From: SVEL01 sp017381055
GTDB taxonomy: Bacteria; Bacillota; Clostridia; Lachnospirales; Lachnospiraceae
Assembly: GCA_036307185.1 (NCBI GenBank)
Contig: JAXJYC010000008.1
Coordinates: forward strand, 1 to 64,000
Length of the DNA stretch: 64,000 nucleotides
Direction of reading: 5' to 3'
Positions 15,679 to 25,151 of this stretch are shown here, piece after piece. Numbering within the stretch: position 1 is the first letter of the stretch; each line of letters begins with the position of its first letter. The position numbers and the translations under genes are program-made. The notes below the pieces were generated by a model that did no database searches, was not told the origin of the DNA, and worked only from the letters and a program-made list of their open reading frames with translations.

Positions 15679-16344
15679 CTACAAACTCCAATCGATAGAT
15701 TCTAACCCATTTTCCACTAAGAATTCATTTGTCTTACTAAAGTGCTTACATCCGAAGAAACCTCTATATGAAGACAACGGACTTGGATGTGGTGCCTTTA
15801 ATAATAGATGCTTAGGATTATCTACTTTCGCTGCTTTCTTCTGTGCTGGTGAGCCCCAAAGTAAATATACTATTGGTCTATCCTGCTCATTAAGCACCTT
15901 TATAACTGCGTCTGTGAATTTCTCCCAACCCATTCCTTTATGTGAATTAGCCTCGTGAGCTCTAACTGTAAGTACGGTATTGAGCATTAATATGCCTTGT
16001 TTAGCCCATTTTTCTAGATATCCATTATCTGGTATCTGAAATCCTATGTCATCATGAAGCTCCTTATATATGTTCACTAACGATGGCGGTATTGCCACTC
16101 CTGGCTTTACAGAAAAGCAAAGGCCATGGGCCTGACCAACATTGTGATATGGATCCTGACCTATTATTACGCACTTAACTTTAGATAATGGTGCATAATT
16201 GAAGGCATTAAACACATCCTCCTCAGGCGGGAATATCTCATTATTTTCGTATTCCTCTGATACTTTCTCCCACAAGTTTTTAAAATATGGCTTTTCAAAT
16301 TCATCTGCTAAAGCCGATTTCCATTCTTCGTTAAGCTTAATCAT
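15679..16344 (-). CDS. ung: Uracil-DNA glycosylase, family 1
   Basis: It removes uracil from DNA to start base-excision repair. The 221-residue protein has the water-activating motif GQDPYH (D64), followed by GLCFSV, the AHGLCFSVKPGVAIPPSL stretch, VLTVRAHEANSHKGMGWE, and the DNA-intercalating HPSPLS loop near the C-terminus, all in the usual order. GGAGGG lies six bases before the ATG. It is separated from hisF upstream by 123 bases with a large palindrome, so it is probably transcribed alone. The nested inverted-repeat element begins eight bases after its stop. Confidence 0.97.
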   Translation of the reverse strand: MIKLNEEWKSALADEFEKPYFKNLWEKVSEEYENNEIFPPEEDVFNAFNYAPLSKVKCVIIGQDPYHNVGQAHGLCFSVKPGVAIPPSLVNIYKELHDDIGFQIPDNGYLEKWAKQGILMLNTVLTVRAHEANSHKGMGWEKFTDAVIKVLNEQDRPIVYLLWGSPAQKKAAKVDNPKHLLLKAPHPSPLSSYRGFFGCKHFSKTNEFLVENGLESIDWSL

Positions 16345-16416
16345 ATGTTCCCTCCATCAAATCACGATTAAAACCTCATCACAACTATAGTAATGCGTAA
16401 ACTATAACAATACACA

Positions 16417-16455
16417 ACGGCAAATTATATAAGTACATTTTATATAACTTGCCGT
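16417..16455 (-). terminator. Palindrome after hisF, possible terminator
   Basis: ACGGCAAATTATATAA and its near-complement TTATATAACTTGCCGT form a stem of about 16 bp with one mismatch, 13 bases after the hisF stop. No clear T-run follows on the minus strand, so the terminator role is tentative. Confidence 0.45.
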
Positions 16456-16467
16456 CAAATAGCTTAT

Positions 16468-17226
16468 TTATAATCTAACTGGTATATCTCTTCCCTGAAG
16501 ATATTTCTTTAAATCTCTTATTTCCATCTCTTTATAGTGGAATAAAGATGCTGCGAGCACAGCTTCTGCCTTACCTTCTGTAAATGCATCATAAAAATGC
16601 TCCATAGTACCTGCTCCACCTGATGCAATAACTGGAATCGAAACCTCACTTGCAATTGCTCTAGTAAGCTCTATATCATAGCCTGCCTTTGTACCATCAC
16701 AATCCATACTTGTAAGAAGAATCTCACCTGCTCCTAAATCGCATACTTTCTTAGCCCATTCTACAGCATCTATGCCCATATCTACACGGCCACCGTTCTT
16801 GTATATATTCCAACCTCCATCAGGTCTTCTCTTTGCATCAATAGCAACAACTACACACTGAGAGCCAAACTTATCTGCAGCCTCTGCTACAAGATTAGGA
16901 TTATTTATAGCAGCTGAATTAACAGATATTTTATCAGCTCCTGCTCTAAGAATCTCCTTAAAGTCATCTACTGTTCTGATACCACCACCTACTGTAAATG
17001 GAATGAATACGTTTTCTGCAACGCGGCTAACCATATCAATAACAGTTTTTCTAGCATCACTTGAAGCTGTAATATCAAGGAATACCAACTCATCAGCTCC
17101 TGCTTTATCATAGGCTTTAGCTACTTCAACCGGATCACCTGCATCCTTTAAATTAACAAAGTTAATACCCTTTACAACTCGATTATTATTAACATCCAAA
17201 CATGGAATAATTCTTTTTGTATACAT
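16468..17226 (-). CDS. hisF: Imidazole glycerol phosphate synthase, cyclase subunit
   Basis: With HisH it turns PRFAR and glutamine-derived ammonia into imidazole glycerol phosphate and AICAR in histidine synthesis. It is a 252-residue (beta-alpha)8 barrel. The catalytic Asp residues are in IIPCLDV (D11) and VVAIDAKR (near 130). Phosphate-binding GGGIRTVDDF and ASGGAGTMEHF are in place. It lies 18 bases after hisH with AGGAG eight bases before the ATG, and ends the operon that begins with the Sir2-like gene. Other his biosynthetic genes are not adjacent. Confidence 0.98.
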   Translation of the reverse strand: MYTKRIIPCLDVNNNRVVKGINFVNLKDAGDPVEVAKAYDKAGADELVFLDITASSDARKTVIDMVSRVAENVFIPFTVGGGIRTVDDFKEILRAGADKISVNSAAINNPNLVAEAADKFGSQCVVVAIDAKRRPDGGWNIYKNGGRVDMGIDAVEWAKKVCDLGAGEILLTSMDCDGTKAGYDIELTRAIASEVSIPVIASGGAGTMEHFYDAFTEGKAEAVLAASLFHYKEMEIRDLKKYLQGRDIPVRL

Positions 17227-17244
17227 TTACTCTACTCCTGTCTA

Positions 17245-17850
17245 TTACAAATTCGCAAAATTTGACAATATCTTAAGTCCTACTTCTCCACTCTTCTCTG
17301 GATGGAACTGACATGCAAATATATTATCCTTCTCTACTGAAGCATGAATTATATTGCCGTACTCTGACTTAGCCTTAACTATAGCCTCATCCTTTGCCTT
17401 AAGATAATATGAGTGAACAAAATAAACATATGATTGGTCATTTATATCCTTGAACAATCTTCCATCTTGCGAAATTTCAAGAGAATTCCATCCTATATGG
17501 GGTATCTTTAAACCAAAATCATCTGAAAATCTAACTATCTCACCATCAAGAATACCAAGGCCAGAAACACCCTTAGTCTCTTCACTACTCTTAAATAATA
17601 ACTGAAGTCCAAGACATATTCCCATAAACGGAGTCTTCTTCTGGCAGATTTCCTCAATAACTGGAACAAGCTTATAATTATTTAACTTATCCATTGCATC
17701 ACCAAAGCTTCCAACACCTGGAAGAATAACTTTATCTGCACTAAGTAAAATATCTCTGTCCCTTGTAACTACTGTTTCCTGTCCTAAGAAGTTAAATGCC
17801 TTTTCTACACTTCTTATATTTCCTGCATCGTAATCAATGATTGCTATCAT
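17245..17850 (-). CDS. hisH: Imidazole glycerol phosphate synthase, glutaminase subunit
   Basis: A class I glutamine amidotransferase that hydrolyses glutamine and channels ammonia to HisF. The 201-residue protein has PGVGSFGDAM, the nucleophile Cys in FMGICLGLQLL (near residue 79) and the His/Glu pair in CQFHPEKSGEVG near the C-terminus. It is 3 bases downstream of the acidic/lysine-rich membrane protein gene and 18 bases upstream of hisF, so translation is probably coupled across the junction. Confidence 0.98.
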   Translation of the reverse strand: MIAIIDYDAGNIRSVEKAFNFLGQETVVTRDRDILLSADKVILPGVGSFGDAMDKLNNYKLVPVIEEICQKKTPFMGICLGLQLLFKSSEETKGVSGLGILDGEIVRFSDDFGLKIPHIGWNSLEISQDGRLFKDINDQSYVYFVHSYYLKAKDEAIVKAKSEYGNIIHASVEKDNIFACQFHPEKSGEVGLKILSNFANL

Positions 17851-17853
17851 TTT

Positions 17854-19620
17854 CTATTCCTCATTACCGTTATTTTTTATATTATTAGCTTCCGCCTTCG
17901 CTGCAATCTCTCTAACCTTTACAGCATATTCATCGTCATCTTTAATCATAGATAACTCTCTTGCCTCGCTTGCTGATAGTCCATAAGTCGAAACAAGCTT
18001 ATTTTCTACCCAACCTAATACAACTGTCATCTCATCAAAGCACTTAAGTTCTCTAGCCTCATTCTGATATTTATCATACATCTTAACAGCTTTGATAAGT
18101 GAATCAAGACCATGAGCATAATCATCATTAAGCATAAAACTCTTATATGCCTCATAGTGTCTGTCCATAAGCATAATGGTTGTAAGCTGATCATAGAACA
18201 CCTGGTGATCGTCTTCCTTCATCTCCATGCCACATATTAAATTATATGCATCATCGAATTTACTCTCATAGGCTTCCTGATCTAGAGTCTCACCCTCTTC
18301 TAAATCATTGCCATATACGTATAATGAAACAGCCTCATAAAATCTCTCATTATAATGATAATACTCTCCACCGATCTTTGCAACTAACACAATAATCAAA
18401 ACAAATGATATTGCAAAAACTATAAAGATAGGTGAAATCTTTATTATCTCATCAGGTTCTTTCGCCTTCTTTGGCTTAGGAGCTTTCTTAGGTTTCTTTT
18501 TCTTTTCCTTTTCTTTTTCCTTCTTAGCCTTCTCTTTTTCTTTTTTCTTCTTTTCCTTGGCTTCCTTCTTTTCTTGCTTCTTCTTGGCTTTTAACTCAGC
18601 CTCTTCGTCTATAGCGTCATCGTCACCAAACGGGTCCTCATCAAAGAATACTTCTTCATTCTCTTGACTTTCACCAGCTTCGTCCATACCAGCAAAAATA
18701 GAATCATCGAACTCTAAGCCTAAATCTCCATTAGTACCTGCACTGTCATCTAACCCAGACATATCAAAACTAGTTTCGTTAGCATCACCAGCAGCATTGT
18801 CCGAACCTTCTCCCATGCCTAAGGAATCTAAGGAAATATCTGAGAAATCAAAGTCTTCCAAACCTTCTCCTTCTACAACTATTGTATTGGCTACTTCTTC
18901 CTCTAAGTCCTTTTTCTTTTTATCTTTCTTTTCCTTCTTTTCTTTCTTATCTTTTTTATCCTTTTTAGAGAACCATCCTTTTTTCTTCTTAGGTGTATCC
19001 TCTATATCAGCTGGTAATTCATTACTATCATTACCCATTCCAAGAATTCCATATAATCCCTGCAAATCAGCCTCAACTGATGAATCCTCATTAGCAATAG
19101 CTTCTTCGACCATAGCCTGTTCACTGCTTACATTCATAATGTCATCAGCTAAATCAAACTCTGGCATCTGAATCTCTTCTGGCTCCGGTTCTGAGATCTC
19201 CTCAACAGGCATAGCTGGTTCATCTAAAGTAATATTTTCAATGGGATCAGACATCTGTGGCTCTGCCACAGACTCAACTGGCATCTCTAACTCTGGAAAT
19301 GTTAAATCCTCAGATGGCATCTCTAACTCTGGAAACGACATAGTATCTGCTGATACTTCTGGTTCCTGACTCATTATAGGCGACGCAGAACTAGGTTCAG
19401 CTTTAGTAGTCCCAACCTCATCTATATCTGCGCCAAAAAATTCCTTCTCGAAGTCTGATAAAAACTCTTCCTCTGACATTCCAGCATTAACTTCTTTATC
19501 AAAATCCATATCTTCGGCTATAAAATTGTCATCTAATTCTTCTTCGTCATTTCCACCTGTTATGGAACGAAGTAAGCTATCAAGATAATCCTCTTCTGGT
19601 GTTCTATTCTTATCTGACAT
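17854..19620 (-). CDS. Large acidic/lysine-rich single-pass membrane protein, unknown
   Basis: I do not recognise a family for this 588-residue protein. Residues 1-210 are strongly acidic with repeated PELEMP-type segments. A lysine-rich block follows (near 212-242, KKKKGWFSKKDKKDKKEKK), then an acidic stretch to about 330, a second lysine-rich block (about 335-390), and one membrane helix near 395-418 (FIVFAISFVLIIVLVAKIGG). The C-terminal 170 residues are soluble and helical. By the positive-inside rule the long charged N-terminus is cytoplasmic and the C-terminal domain outside. It is 17 bases after the Sir2-like gene and 3 bases before hisH. Alternating charge blocks suggest a disordered region able to self-associate or bind polyanions; this is only inference. 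Confidence 0.7.
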   Translation of the reverse strand: MSDKNRTPEEDYLDSLLRSITGGNDEEELDDNFIAEDMDFDKEVNAGMSEEEFLSDFEKEFFGADIDEVGTTKAEPSSASPIMSQEPEVSADTMSFPELEMPSEDLTFPELEMPVESVAEPQMSDPIENITLDEPAMPVEEISEPEPEEIQMPEFDLADDIMNVSSEQAMVEEAIANEDSSVEADLQGLYGILGMGNDSNELPADIEDTPKKKKGWFSKKDKKDKKEKKEKKDKKKKDLEEEVANTIVVEGEGLEDFDFSDISLDSLGMGEGSDNAAGDANETSFDMSGLDDSAGTNGDLGLEFDDSIFAGMDEAGESQENEEVFFDEDPFGDDDAIDEEAELKAKKKQEKKEAKEKKKKEKEKAKKEKEKEKKKKPKKAPKPKKAKEPDEIIKISPIFIVFAISFVLIIVLVAKIGGEYYHYNERFYEAVSLYVYGNDLEEGETLDQEAYESKFDDAYNLICGMEMKEDDHQVFYDQLTTIMLMDRHYEAYKSFMLNDDYAHGLDSLIKAVKMYDKYQNEARELKCFDEMTVVLGWVENKLVSTYGLSASEARELSMIKDDDEYAVKVREIAAKAEANNIKNNGNEE

Positions 19621-19637
19621 CTTTAACCTCCATAATG

Positions 19638-20486
19638 TTACTTAATTATTTCCTCTGCAAAAGCCACTCCACTCATATTAACCGGTATCGCCTTTGCCTC
19701 TATATCTTCTGAAATCTGCCAAACCTTGTCATTAACTCTTATAAGCGTAGCCTTGTTATTCACTGTTGCCACCTTTTCAAAAGGCCACCTAATAACTGTA
19801 GGGGTATCAAAACCTTCACCAAGCTCTAGCATAACTAACTTTCTATTTAATGTTTTCTGGAGCCAACTCATATATGAATCCCAGCTCTCTCTATAAGCCT
19901 CTTCAGAGTAATTATTTGTCTTTACAATATTAATACTCATAACTTGCTTACACATTGGACACTGTGGCATAGCATCTGACAATTCTTTCCACATATTATC
20001 CTTATCTACGTAAGTGTCCTCATAATATTTATTTAAAATAGAATTAATATTATCAAATACCACAGGTGTATCATATACATGCTTAAAGCATCCCTTGTCA
20101 CACTTCATATACTTTAATGTACCACAAGGTGCCACCATTCTATCATTATCAAATTCAGAATATGTAATAATATCATCAAAACATGTTGTAACAACAAAAT
20201 AATTACTCTTTCCCAAATCAGATAAATACTTTTGTATATTATTGTATAGTTTCTTTCTCTCCTCTATAATATCACACTTGCCACTATTTAAGCAATCATA
20301 CATAATAGATAACTCTATCCATTCTTTTTCCAAATCAGATAGGCAAGCATTATCCAAGTCCAAATTTAAATATCGCTTCTCAGACTTTAATATATCTTCT
20401 CTCTTAATATTAAATTCTTTTCCAAATCCAACAAGGACTATATCTGCTTCATTTATTTTTTCCTTGCACTGTGCTAATAATTCCAT
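19638..20486 (-). CDS. Divergent Sir2-like protein with a four-Cys site
   Basis: This 282-residue protein looks like a diverged SIR2/DHS-type NAD-binding protein: an N-terminal ADIVLVGFGKEFN in place of the usual GAGxS loop, NYFVVTTCFDDI resembling the TTNIDxL segment, then a metal-binding Cys pair CDKGC and a second pair CPMC, and a C-terminal VMLELGEGFDTPTVIRWPFE resembling the second Rossmann half. Sir2 enzymes remove acyl or ADP-ribose groups using NAD, but the canonical catalytic His is not obvious, so activity is unproved. It heads the operon with the acidic membrane protein, hisH and hisF. The call rests on motif order remembered for related clostridial proteins. Confidence 0.6.
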   Translation of the reverse strand: MELLAQCKEKINEADIVLVGFGKEFNIKREDILKSEKRYLNLDLDNACLSDLEKEWIELSIMYDCLNSGKCDIIEERKKLYNNIQKYLSDLGKSNYFVVTTCFDDIITYSEFDNDRMVAPCGTLKYMKCDKGCFKHVYDTPVVFDNINSILNKYYEDTYVDKDNMWKELSDAMPQCPMCKQVMSINIVKTNNYSEEAYRESWDSYMSWLQKTLNRKLVMLELGEGFDTPTVIRWPFEKVATVNNKATLIRVNDKVWQISEDIEAKAIPVNMSGVAFAEEIIK

Positions 20487-20528
20487 CTTTCCTATCCTCT
20501 CATTGTAACCGTTTCTATCATACGAAAA

Positions 20529-20557
20529 GCAAGGATTGACCTAAAATCAATCCCTGC
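20529..20557 (-). terminator. Terminator after cheV
   Basis: GCAGGGATTGA and TCAATCCTTGC (minus strand) make an 11-bp stem with one G-U pair, followed by TTTT. It separates cheV from the Sir2-like gene operon. Confidence 0.75.
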
Positions 20558-20566
20558 CCATGAACC

Positions 20567-21469
20567 TTACATATTAACTAAATCATCAATTATTCTTACA
20601 AGATTTCCTATCTCTGGCTTAGATAACTGTGCATTAGCACCTAACTCCTCGCCCTTTCTTCTCATCTCGTCATTAACTAAAGATGAGAAAATAACAAGTG
20701 GAATATCTTTAAGCTTATCATCTGTTTTAACAAGCTTTGTAAGTCTATGACCGTCCATAATCGGCATCTCTATATCTGTAATAATACATTTTACATTTTC
20801 ATCAATAGCACCATCATTCTTACACTTAGTAAGGAACTCCCAAGCTTCGCCACCATTAGCTGTCGCTCTTACATTAGAATATCCAGCCTTATGTAATGAA
20901 TCTAAAATAAGTTTACTAAGAAGTGGTGAATCCTCAGCCATAACAATAGGCACATCGCTTCTCTTTCTCTCTCCAAGTAATTCAATATCAGATACCTTAA
21001 GACCTGTCTCTGGACTAATATCTGTAATAATCTTCTCAAAATCAAGGATGATTACAAGTTTACCATTAACCTTAATGATACCTGTTGCAATACCATTATC
21101 ATCTCCATTAAGAGTACTGTCTGGCTTAATAATATCAGCCCATGATACTCTGTGAATACCACATACAGTCTGCACATGGAATGCCACATCAAGCTTATTG
21201 AAATTAGTAATAACCATCATATCTGTTGCTGGGTTTGCCGATTCTGGAAGATTAAGATGAGTAGGTAAATTAATTACTGTAATCATCTTATCTCTTGGCA
21301 TAAATATACCTTCGATATCCGGATGTGAATTTGGTACCGGTGTAACTGACTGGTAATTAATGATTTCACGAACCTTTGCAACATTAATACCATAATGATT
21401 TGAACCAACAGTAAATTCAAGCACTTCTAATTCATTGGTTCCATTTTCTAGTAAGATGTTTGTTTCCAT
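20567..21469 (-). CDS. cheV: Chemotaxis adaptor CheV (CheW domain plus receiver)
   Basis: It couples chemoreceptors to CheA and is tuned by phosphorylation. The 300-residue protein starts with a CheW-like domain (residues 12-155: EFTVGSNHYGINVAKVREI, MITVINLP, LVIILDFEKI) followed by a receiver domain (172-300) with the acidic pair ED (179-180), phospho-acceptor D232 in IITDIEMP and Lys in LSKPE. It is alone among chemotaxis genes in this window. It is 22 bases after a lipoprotein gene and ends at a good terminator. Its presence implies a motile or chemotactic organism. Confidence 0.96.
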   Translation of the reverse strand: METNILLENGTNELEVLEFTVGSNHYGINVAKVREIINYQSVTPVPNSHPDIEGIFMPRDKMITVINLPTHLNLPESANPATDMMVITNFNKLDVAFHVQTVCGIHRVSWADIIKPDSTLNGDDNGIATGIIKVNGKLVIILDFEKIITDISPETGLKVSDIELLGERKRSDVPIVMAEDSPLLSKLILDSLHKAGYSNVRATANGGEAWEFLTKCKNDGAIDENVKCIITDIEMPIMDGHRLTKLVKTDDKLKDIPLVIFSSLVNDEMRRKGEELGANAQLSKPEIGNLVRIIDDLVNM

Positions 21470-21491
21470 AGCTTTACGCCTCCTATGAATA

Positions 21492-22202
21492 TTATTTAAT
21501 GTTTACTTGATTAGTTCCCTTGGAAGACTTTATATCTAAAACGATACTTGTCAAATTATTGGCATTAGTCTCTGTCATCTCAAACACTAAAACTGCTTGA
21601 ACTGTCTTGCCTGCAGGAATAGTTTCTTTTAATGTATTCAATGCCTCTGGTAACAATGTAACCTGAGCTATTGTTTTAATTGATTTGTTAAAAGTTCCTT
21701 TAATAGTTAAATTCTTAGATGCCATATCTAATGAAATATCTGAAGTAATTGTATTTGTCACATTAAACTGTAATACTACTAATCTATTACCTGTAAATGC
21801 CTTCAATGCAAATGCTGGCTCTCCTTCTACTCTAGGATAAACATCATCAACCACAACATCTGTATACTTTATAGATAAACCATCCACATCTAATGCTTTC
21901 TCCATAGTTGTAGTAACAACTGAAGGTTTATCATCAACTGAAGAATCAGAACCTGTAGAAGGCTTATTATCATTTCCCTGTGTTGGTGTATCAGAACCAG
22001 GCTGTTCAGTAGTATCTTCTACCATAAGATCTTCCACATCATTAAGACCTACCATATAGTTCTTATCATGCTCCAAAACAGAATAAACAGCATAACCTAC
22101 AAGTTTATCCTGCTGTGTCTCATCTAAGTCTACACCCTTCACACAGCCAACTATATTAGCCATAATGTATATAATTGAAACAAGTAAAATCTTTCTTTTC
22201 AT
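21492..22202 (-). CDS. Lipoprotein with a DUF4352-like beta domain
   Basis: The 236-residue protein has a lipoprotein signal peptide ending in the lipobox NIVGC (Cys20), then a low-complexity Thr/Ser/Gly/Asp linker (near 65-95) and a C-terminal beta-sandwich-like domain (LVVLQFNVTNTITSDISL, AGKTVQAVLVFEM) resembling extracellular immunoglobulin-like DUF4352 domains. It is therefore predicted to be anchored outside the membrane, with unknown ligand. It sits 67 bases after the histidine kinase gene and 22 bases before cheV, so it may be the partner or target of the two-component system. Confidence 0.75.
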   Translation of the reverse strand: MKRKILLVSIIYIMANIVGCVKGVDLDETQQDKLVGYAVYSVLEHDKNYMVGLNDVEDLMVEDTTEQPGSDTPTQGNDNKPSTGSDSSVDDKPSVVTTTMEKALDVDGLSIKYTDVVVDDVYPRVEGEPAFALKAFTGNRLVVLQFNVTNTITSDISLDMASKNLTIKGTFNKSIKTIAQVTLLPEALNTLKETIPAGKTVQAVLVFEMTETNANNLTSIVLDIKSSKGTNQVNIK

Positions 22203-22269
22203 AATTCACCTAACTTAGCCTATAAAAAATTATAGAAAACATAATAAATATACGTATATTTTAACATTT

Positions 22270-23820
22270 TTAATTAAATAGTTCAACACTTTCTTTAATA
22301 TCCTTAGCAGTTTCATTTGCTGATTCTAACTCAAACCAAAACATTACTCCTCGACTAGTATTTTCAACTCCACACTGCATATGTAGAGAATTCATAATAG
22401 CCTTTACTATGGATAATCCAATTCCACTTCCACCATATTCTCTAGTTCTAGCTTTATCCACCTTGTAAAACTTTTCCCATATCCTTGAAAGTGATTCTTC
22501 TGGAATATTTTCTCCTGTATTTTCCACGCTAATTCTTACAGTTTTTCCCTGTTCAATCACACGTATCTTAATTATTTTTTCATTATCAAGATGATTAATT
22601 GCGTTACTAATATAATTTGTCAATACCTCTTCTACCTGAAATTCATCACTCCATACATATATCTGCTTAGAATTATCAAAATCAACAATAGCTTCCTTTT
22701 CTTTCAAAAGCAACTGTGTCTGATTAAGGATATTATCGATAATCTCAACTATATTAAAACGTTCATACTCCTCCACCACATTTCCAAATTCAATTTGATT
22801 AAGTGTAAGAAGCTTCTTTACCATTTTGTTCATTTTGGCTGACTCATCTACAATTACATCACAATAAAACTCCATACTCTCTGGATCGTCATTTACACTT
22901 TCCTTTAACCCTTCTGCATAACCCTGAATAATAGCAATAGGAGTTTTAAGCTCATGTGAAACGTTTGAAATAAACTCTTTACGAAGTTCATCTATCTCTG
23001 TCTTTTTCTCAATGTCGCGTTTCAACTCGTTATTGGCAGTCTTAAGTTCAGAAATAGTCTTTTCTAACGCATGAGACATTTCATTCATACTTTCACCTAA
23101 GACACCTATTTCATCCTTGGCCTTACCTGTATACTTAACGTCAAATTCCAAATTAGACATTTTCTTGGAAAGTACAGCCAACTCTCTAATTGGTTTTGTA
23201 ACCCTTGTAGCAATAAAGCCCGTTGCGAGTATTCCTAACATGGTCAAAATCAAGCCTACATTTAAATAAAACTTGTTTACGACATTCACCACTTCCATAA
23301 CAGCTTCATTAGAAAAACGCATCAAAAAAAGGTAACCACAATCCAGCTCACCCCACATCTCTACATAGACACCTCCACTTTTATTATAGGTGTACTTATA
23401 TAGTTCATATTCTGAAGTTTTTCTTAAAATATCCTTGCTCTCTGTATCCACATTAAATACGAGTTTTTGCATTCTTGTCAAAAGATTATCAACATCTGTA
23501 TCATCAGTGCTTGGAACATTTTCAAAACGCACTCTATATGACGTATCAACTATAATCATTTGAATACCCAAGCTGTAACTACGCTCCCTAAGATACTGCA
23601 AATCTTCAGTTTTTATTTTTATATTCCCAGTAATTGGATCTTTATAATACATTCTGTCAATACGATCATACATATCAATAAGTTCTTCTTGTTTCGTTGT
23701 AATATAATAATTCCCTAGAAAAACACTATTAATAATTGTTCCAATTATAATGATACCGGCAGTTACTCCTACAAGAATAACTGCCAGTCTTAATCTAAGT
23801 GAATGACGCAACGTGTTCAT
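22270..23820 (-). CDS. Sensor histidine kinase
   Basis: A 516-residue membrane kinase that autophosphorylates and passes phosphate to the adjacent regulator. TM1 is at about 12-35, an extracytoplasmic sensor of about 145 residues follows, TM2 is at about 187-206, then HAMP (205-258), a HisKA dimerisation helix with FISNVSHELKTP (phospho-acceptor H289), and a HATPase domain with N box (NYISNAINHL), G1 and G2 (YGGSGIGLSIVK). The layout resembles PhoR/WalK-like kinases. It is 3 bases after the regulator gene. The sensor domain gives no clue to the signal. Confidence 0.94.
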   Translation of the reverse strand: MNTLRHSLRLRLAVILVGVTAGIIIIGTIINSVFLGNYYITTKQEELIDMYDRIDRMYYKDPITGNIKIKTEDLQYLRERSYSLGIQMIIVDTSYRVRFENVPSTDDTDVDNLLTRMQKLVFNVDTESKDILRKTSEYELYKYTYNKSGGVYVEMWGELDCGYLFLMRFSNEAVMEVVNVVNKFYLNVGLILTMLGILATGFIATRVTKPIRELAVLSKKMSNLEFDVKYTGKAKDEIGVLGESMNEMSHALEKTISELKTANNELKRDIEKKTEIDELRKEFISNVSHELKTPIAIIQGYAEGLKESVNDDPESMEFYCDVIVDESAKMNKMVKKLLTLNQIEFGNVVEEYERFNIVEIIDNILNQTQLLLKEKEAIVDFDNSKQIYVWSDEFQVEEVLTNYISNAINHLDNEKIIKIRVIEQGKTVRISVENTGENIPEESLSRIWEKFYKVDKARTREYGGSGIGLSIVKAIMNSLHMQCGVENTSRGVMFWFELESANETAKDIKESVELFN

Positions 23821-23823
23821 ATA

Positions 23824-24498
23824 TTAAACCTCCATCTTATACCCGAGACCCCAAATAGTCTTTATATAGTCCGCGTCCTCTGTAAGCTTAGCTCTAAGTT
23901 TCTTTACATGAGTATCTATAGTTCTAGCATCACCAAAATAATCATAGCTCCAAACAGCATTTAAAATATTCTCTCTAGACAATGCAATCCCTATATTTTC
24001 CATAAAGTAAACTAAAAGTTCAAATTCCTTAAAACTTAAATCTATTGGCTTATCACACACCTTAACAATATGCGCCAACTTATCAACCTCTATATTGCCA
24101 ACCTTAATAACACTATCTGTAGCTGATTTATTTGTTCTTCTAAGAATAGCATCTACTCTAGCCACAAGAATCTTAGGACTAAACGGCTTAGAAATATACT
24201 CATCCACGCCCAATTCAAAACCAAGTAATTCATCCTGCTCCTCAGACTTTGCTGTAAGCATAATAATAGGCACCTTGGATTCTCTTCTAATAGCTTTACA
24301 TACTTGCCATCCATCAAGCTTAGGCATCATAATATCTAGAATAATCAAAGATATATCTTCTTCCTCTTCAAAGATTTCTAAAGCCTGCTCTCCATTTTCA
24401 GCCTCCACTACAATATATTCTTTTTTTACAAGGAAATCGCGGACCAACTTTCTCATTCTCGCCTCATCATCCACAACCAATATCTTTAAATTACCCAT
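23824..24498 (-). CDS. OmpR/PhoB-family response regulator
   Basis: A 224-residue transcription factor with a receiver domain (residues 1-118; acidic DDE at 10-12, phospho-acceptor D55 in LIILDIMMP, Lys in YISKPF) and a winged-helix DNA-binding domain (about 128-224; LSFKEFELLVYFMEN, DTHVKKLRAKL, IWGLGYKME). It is translated from AGGAGGTGC-type signals upstream of the ATG and is followed after 3 bases by its kinase gene, so the pair is co-transcribed. Targets may include the neighbouring lipoprotein or envelope genes. Confidence 0.96.
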   Translation of the reverse strand: MGNLKILVVDDEARMRKLVRDFLVKKEYIVVEAENGEQALEIFEEEEDISLIILDIMMPKLDGWQVCKAIRRESKVPIIMLTAKSEEQDELLGFELGVDEYISKPFSPKILVARVDAILRRTNKSATDSVIKVGNIEVDKLAHIVKVCDKPIDLSFKEFELLVYFMENIGIALSRENILNAVWSYDYFGDARTIDTHVKKLRAKLTEDADYIKTIWGLGYKMEV

Positions 24499-24527
24499 TA
24501 ATAATGCACCTCCGTAAATTAATCAAC

Positions 24528-25139
24528 TTAAGGTTCATTTCCTAACTCTTTTTCCTTCTGTTTAACAGCCTCTTCTCGAAGCTTTAAATCATTCTCCCAC
24601 TTAACTAAAGAATTCTCCTTGTCCTCATATTGAGCATCAATTCGATTCTTATAGTTTAATATATTAGTATTGCTGCTGTTCTTTGTTATTATCATCATAA
24701 ATATCATAATTATAACAAGTAGAAAGATAACTATAAGCGAACTAATAAATCGATTTCGATATACTGACTCTATATCAAACTTCTTCATATTCTTAATTAC
24801 ATCACCTTTAGTCAATGTATCCTTATTCTTTTTTAAAGAACGCTTATCCTTAGCATCTGCCTTAGATGCAACCGGGATAGGCATTTCTTCTATACTAGCA
24901 GCATAATCACTATTCTTTATCAAAAGCGAACGTAACTCATACAAATATGACATACCAACAGGCGTACTAAAAACTCCTTTTTCTACAAGACTTTTGTACA
25001 CCGAAAATACATTAGCTGCATTATTCATATTTGTCCTCGATCTCATATACTCTACGCCATCATATTCATTTTTCGCTTGAAGATAGTCTGCCTTATTATT
25101 AAAGATAAAACCATCTATAACATATTTACCCTCTGCCAT
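24528..25139 (-). CDS. Single-pass membrane protein with C-terminal coiled coil
   Basis: I do not recognise this 203-residue protein. Its N-terminal 125 residues are soluble and include a Lys-rich patch (KRSLKKNKDTLTKGD). One membrane helix lies near 130-152 (SSLIVIFLLVIIMIFMMII), and the C-terminus (about 160-203) is heptad-like and charged (KWENDLKLREEAVKQKEKEL), consistent with a coiled coil outside the membrane. It lies 12 bases after the cyclophilin gene and 29 bases before the response regulator, so it is probably part of the same operon. Confidence 0.75.
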   Translation of the reverse strand: MAEGKYVIDGFIFNNKADYLQAKNEYDGVEYMRSRTNMNNAANVFSVYKSLVEKGVFSTPVGMSYLYELRSLLIKNSDYAASIEEMPIPVASKADAKDKRSLKKNKDTLTKGDVIKNMKKFDIESVYRNRFISSLIVIFLLVIIMIFMMIITKNSSNTNILNYKNRIDAQYEDKENSLVKWENDLKLREEAVKQKEKELGNEP

Positions 25140-25151
25140 GCAATCTCCATC

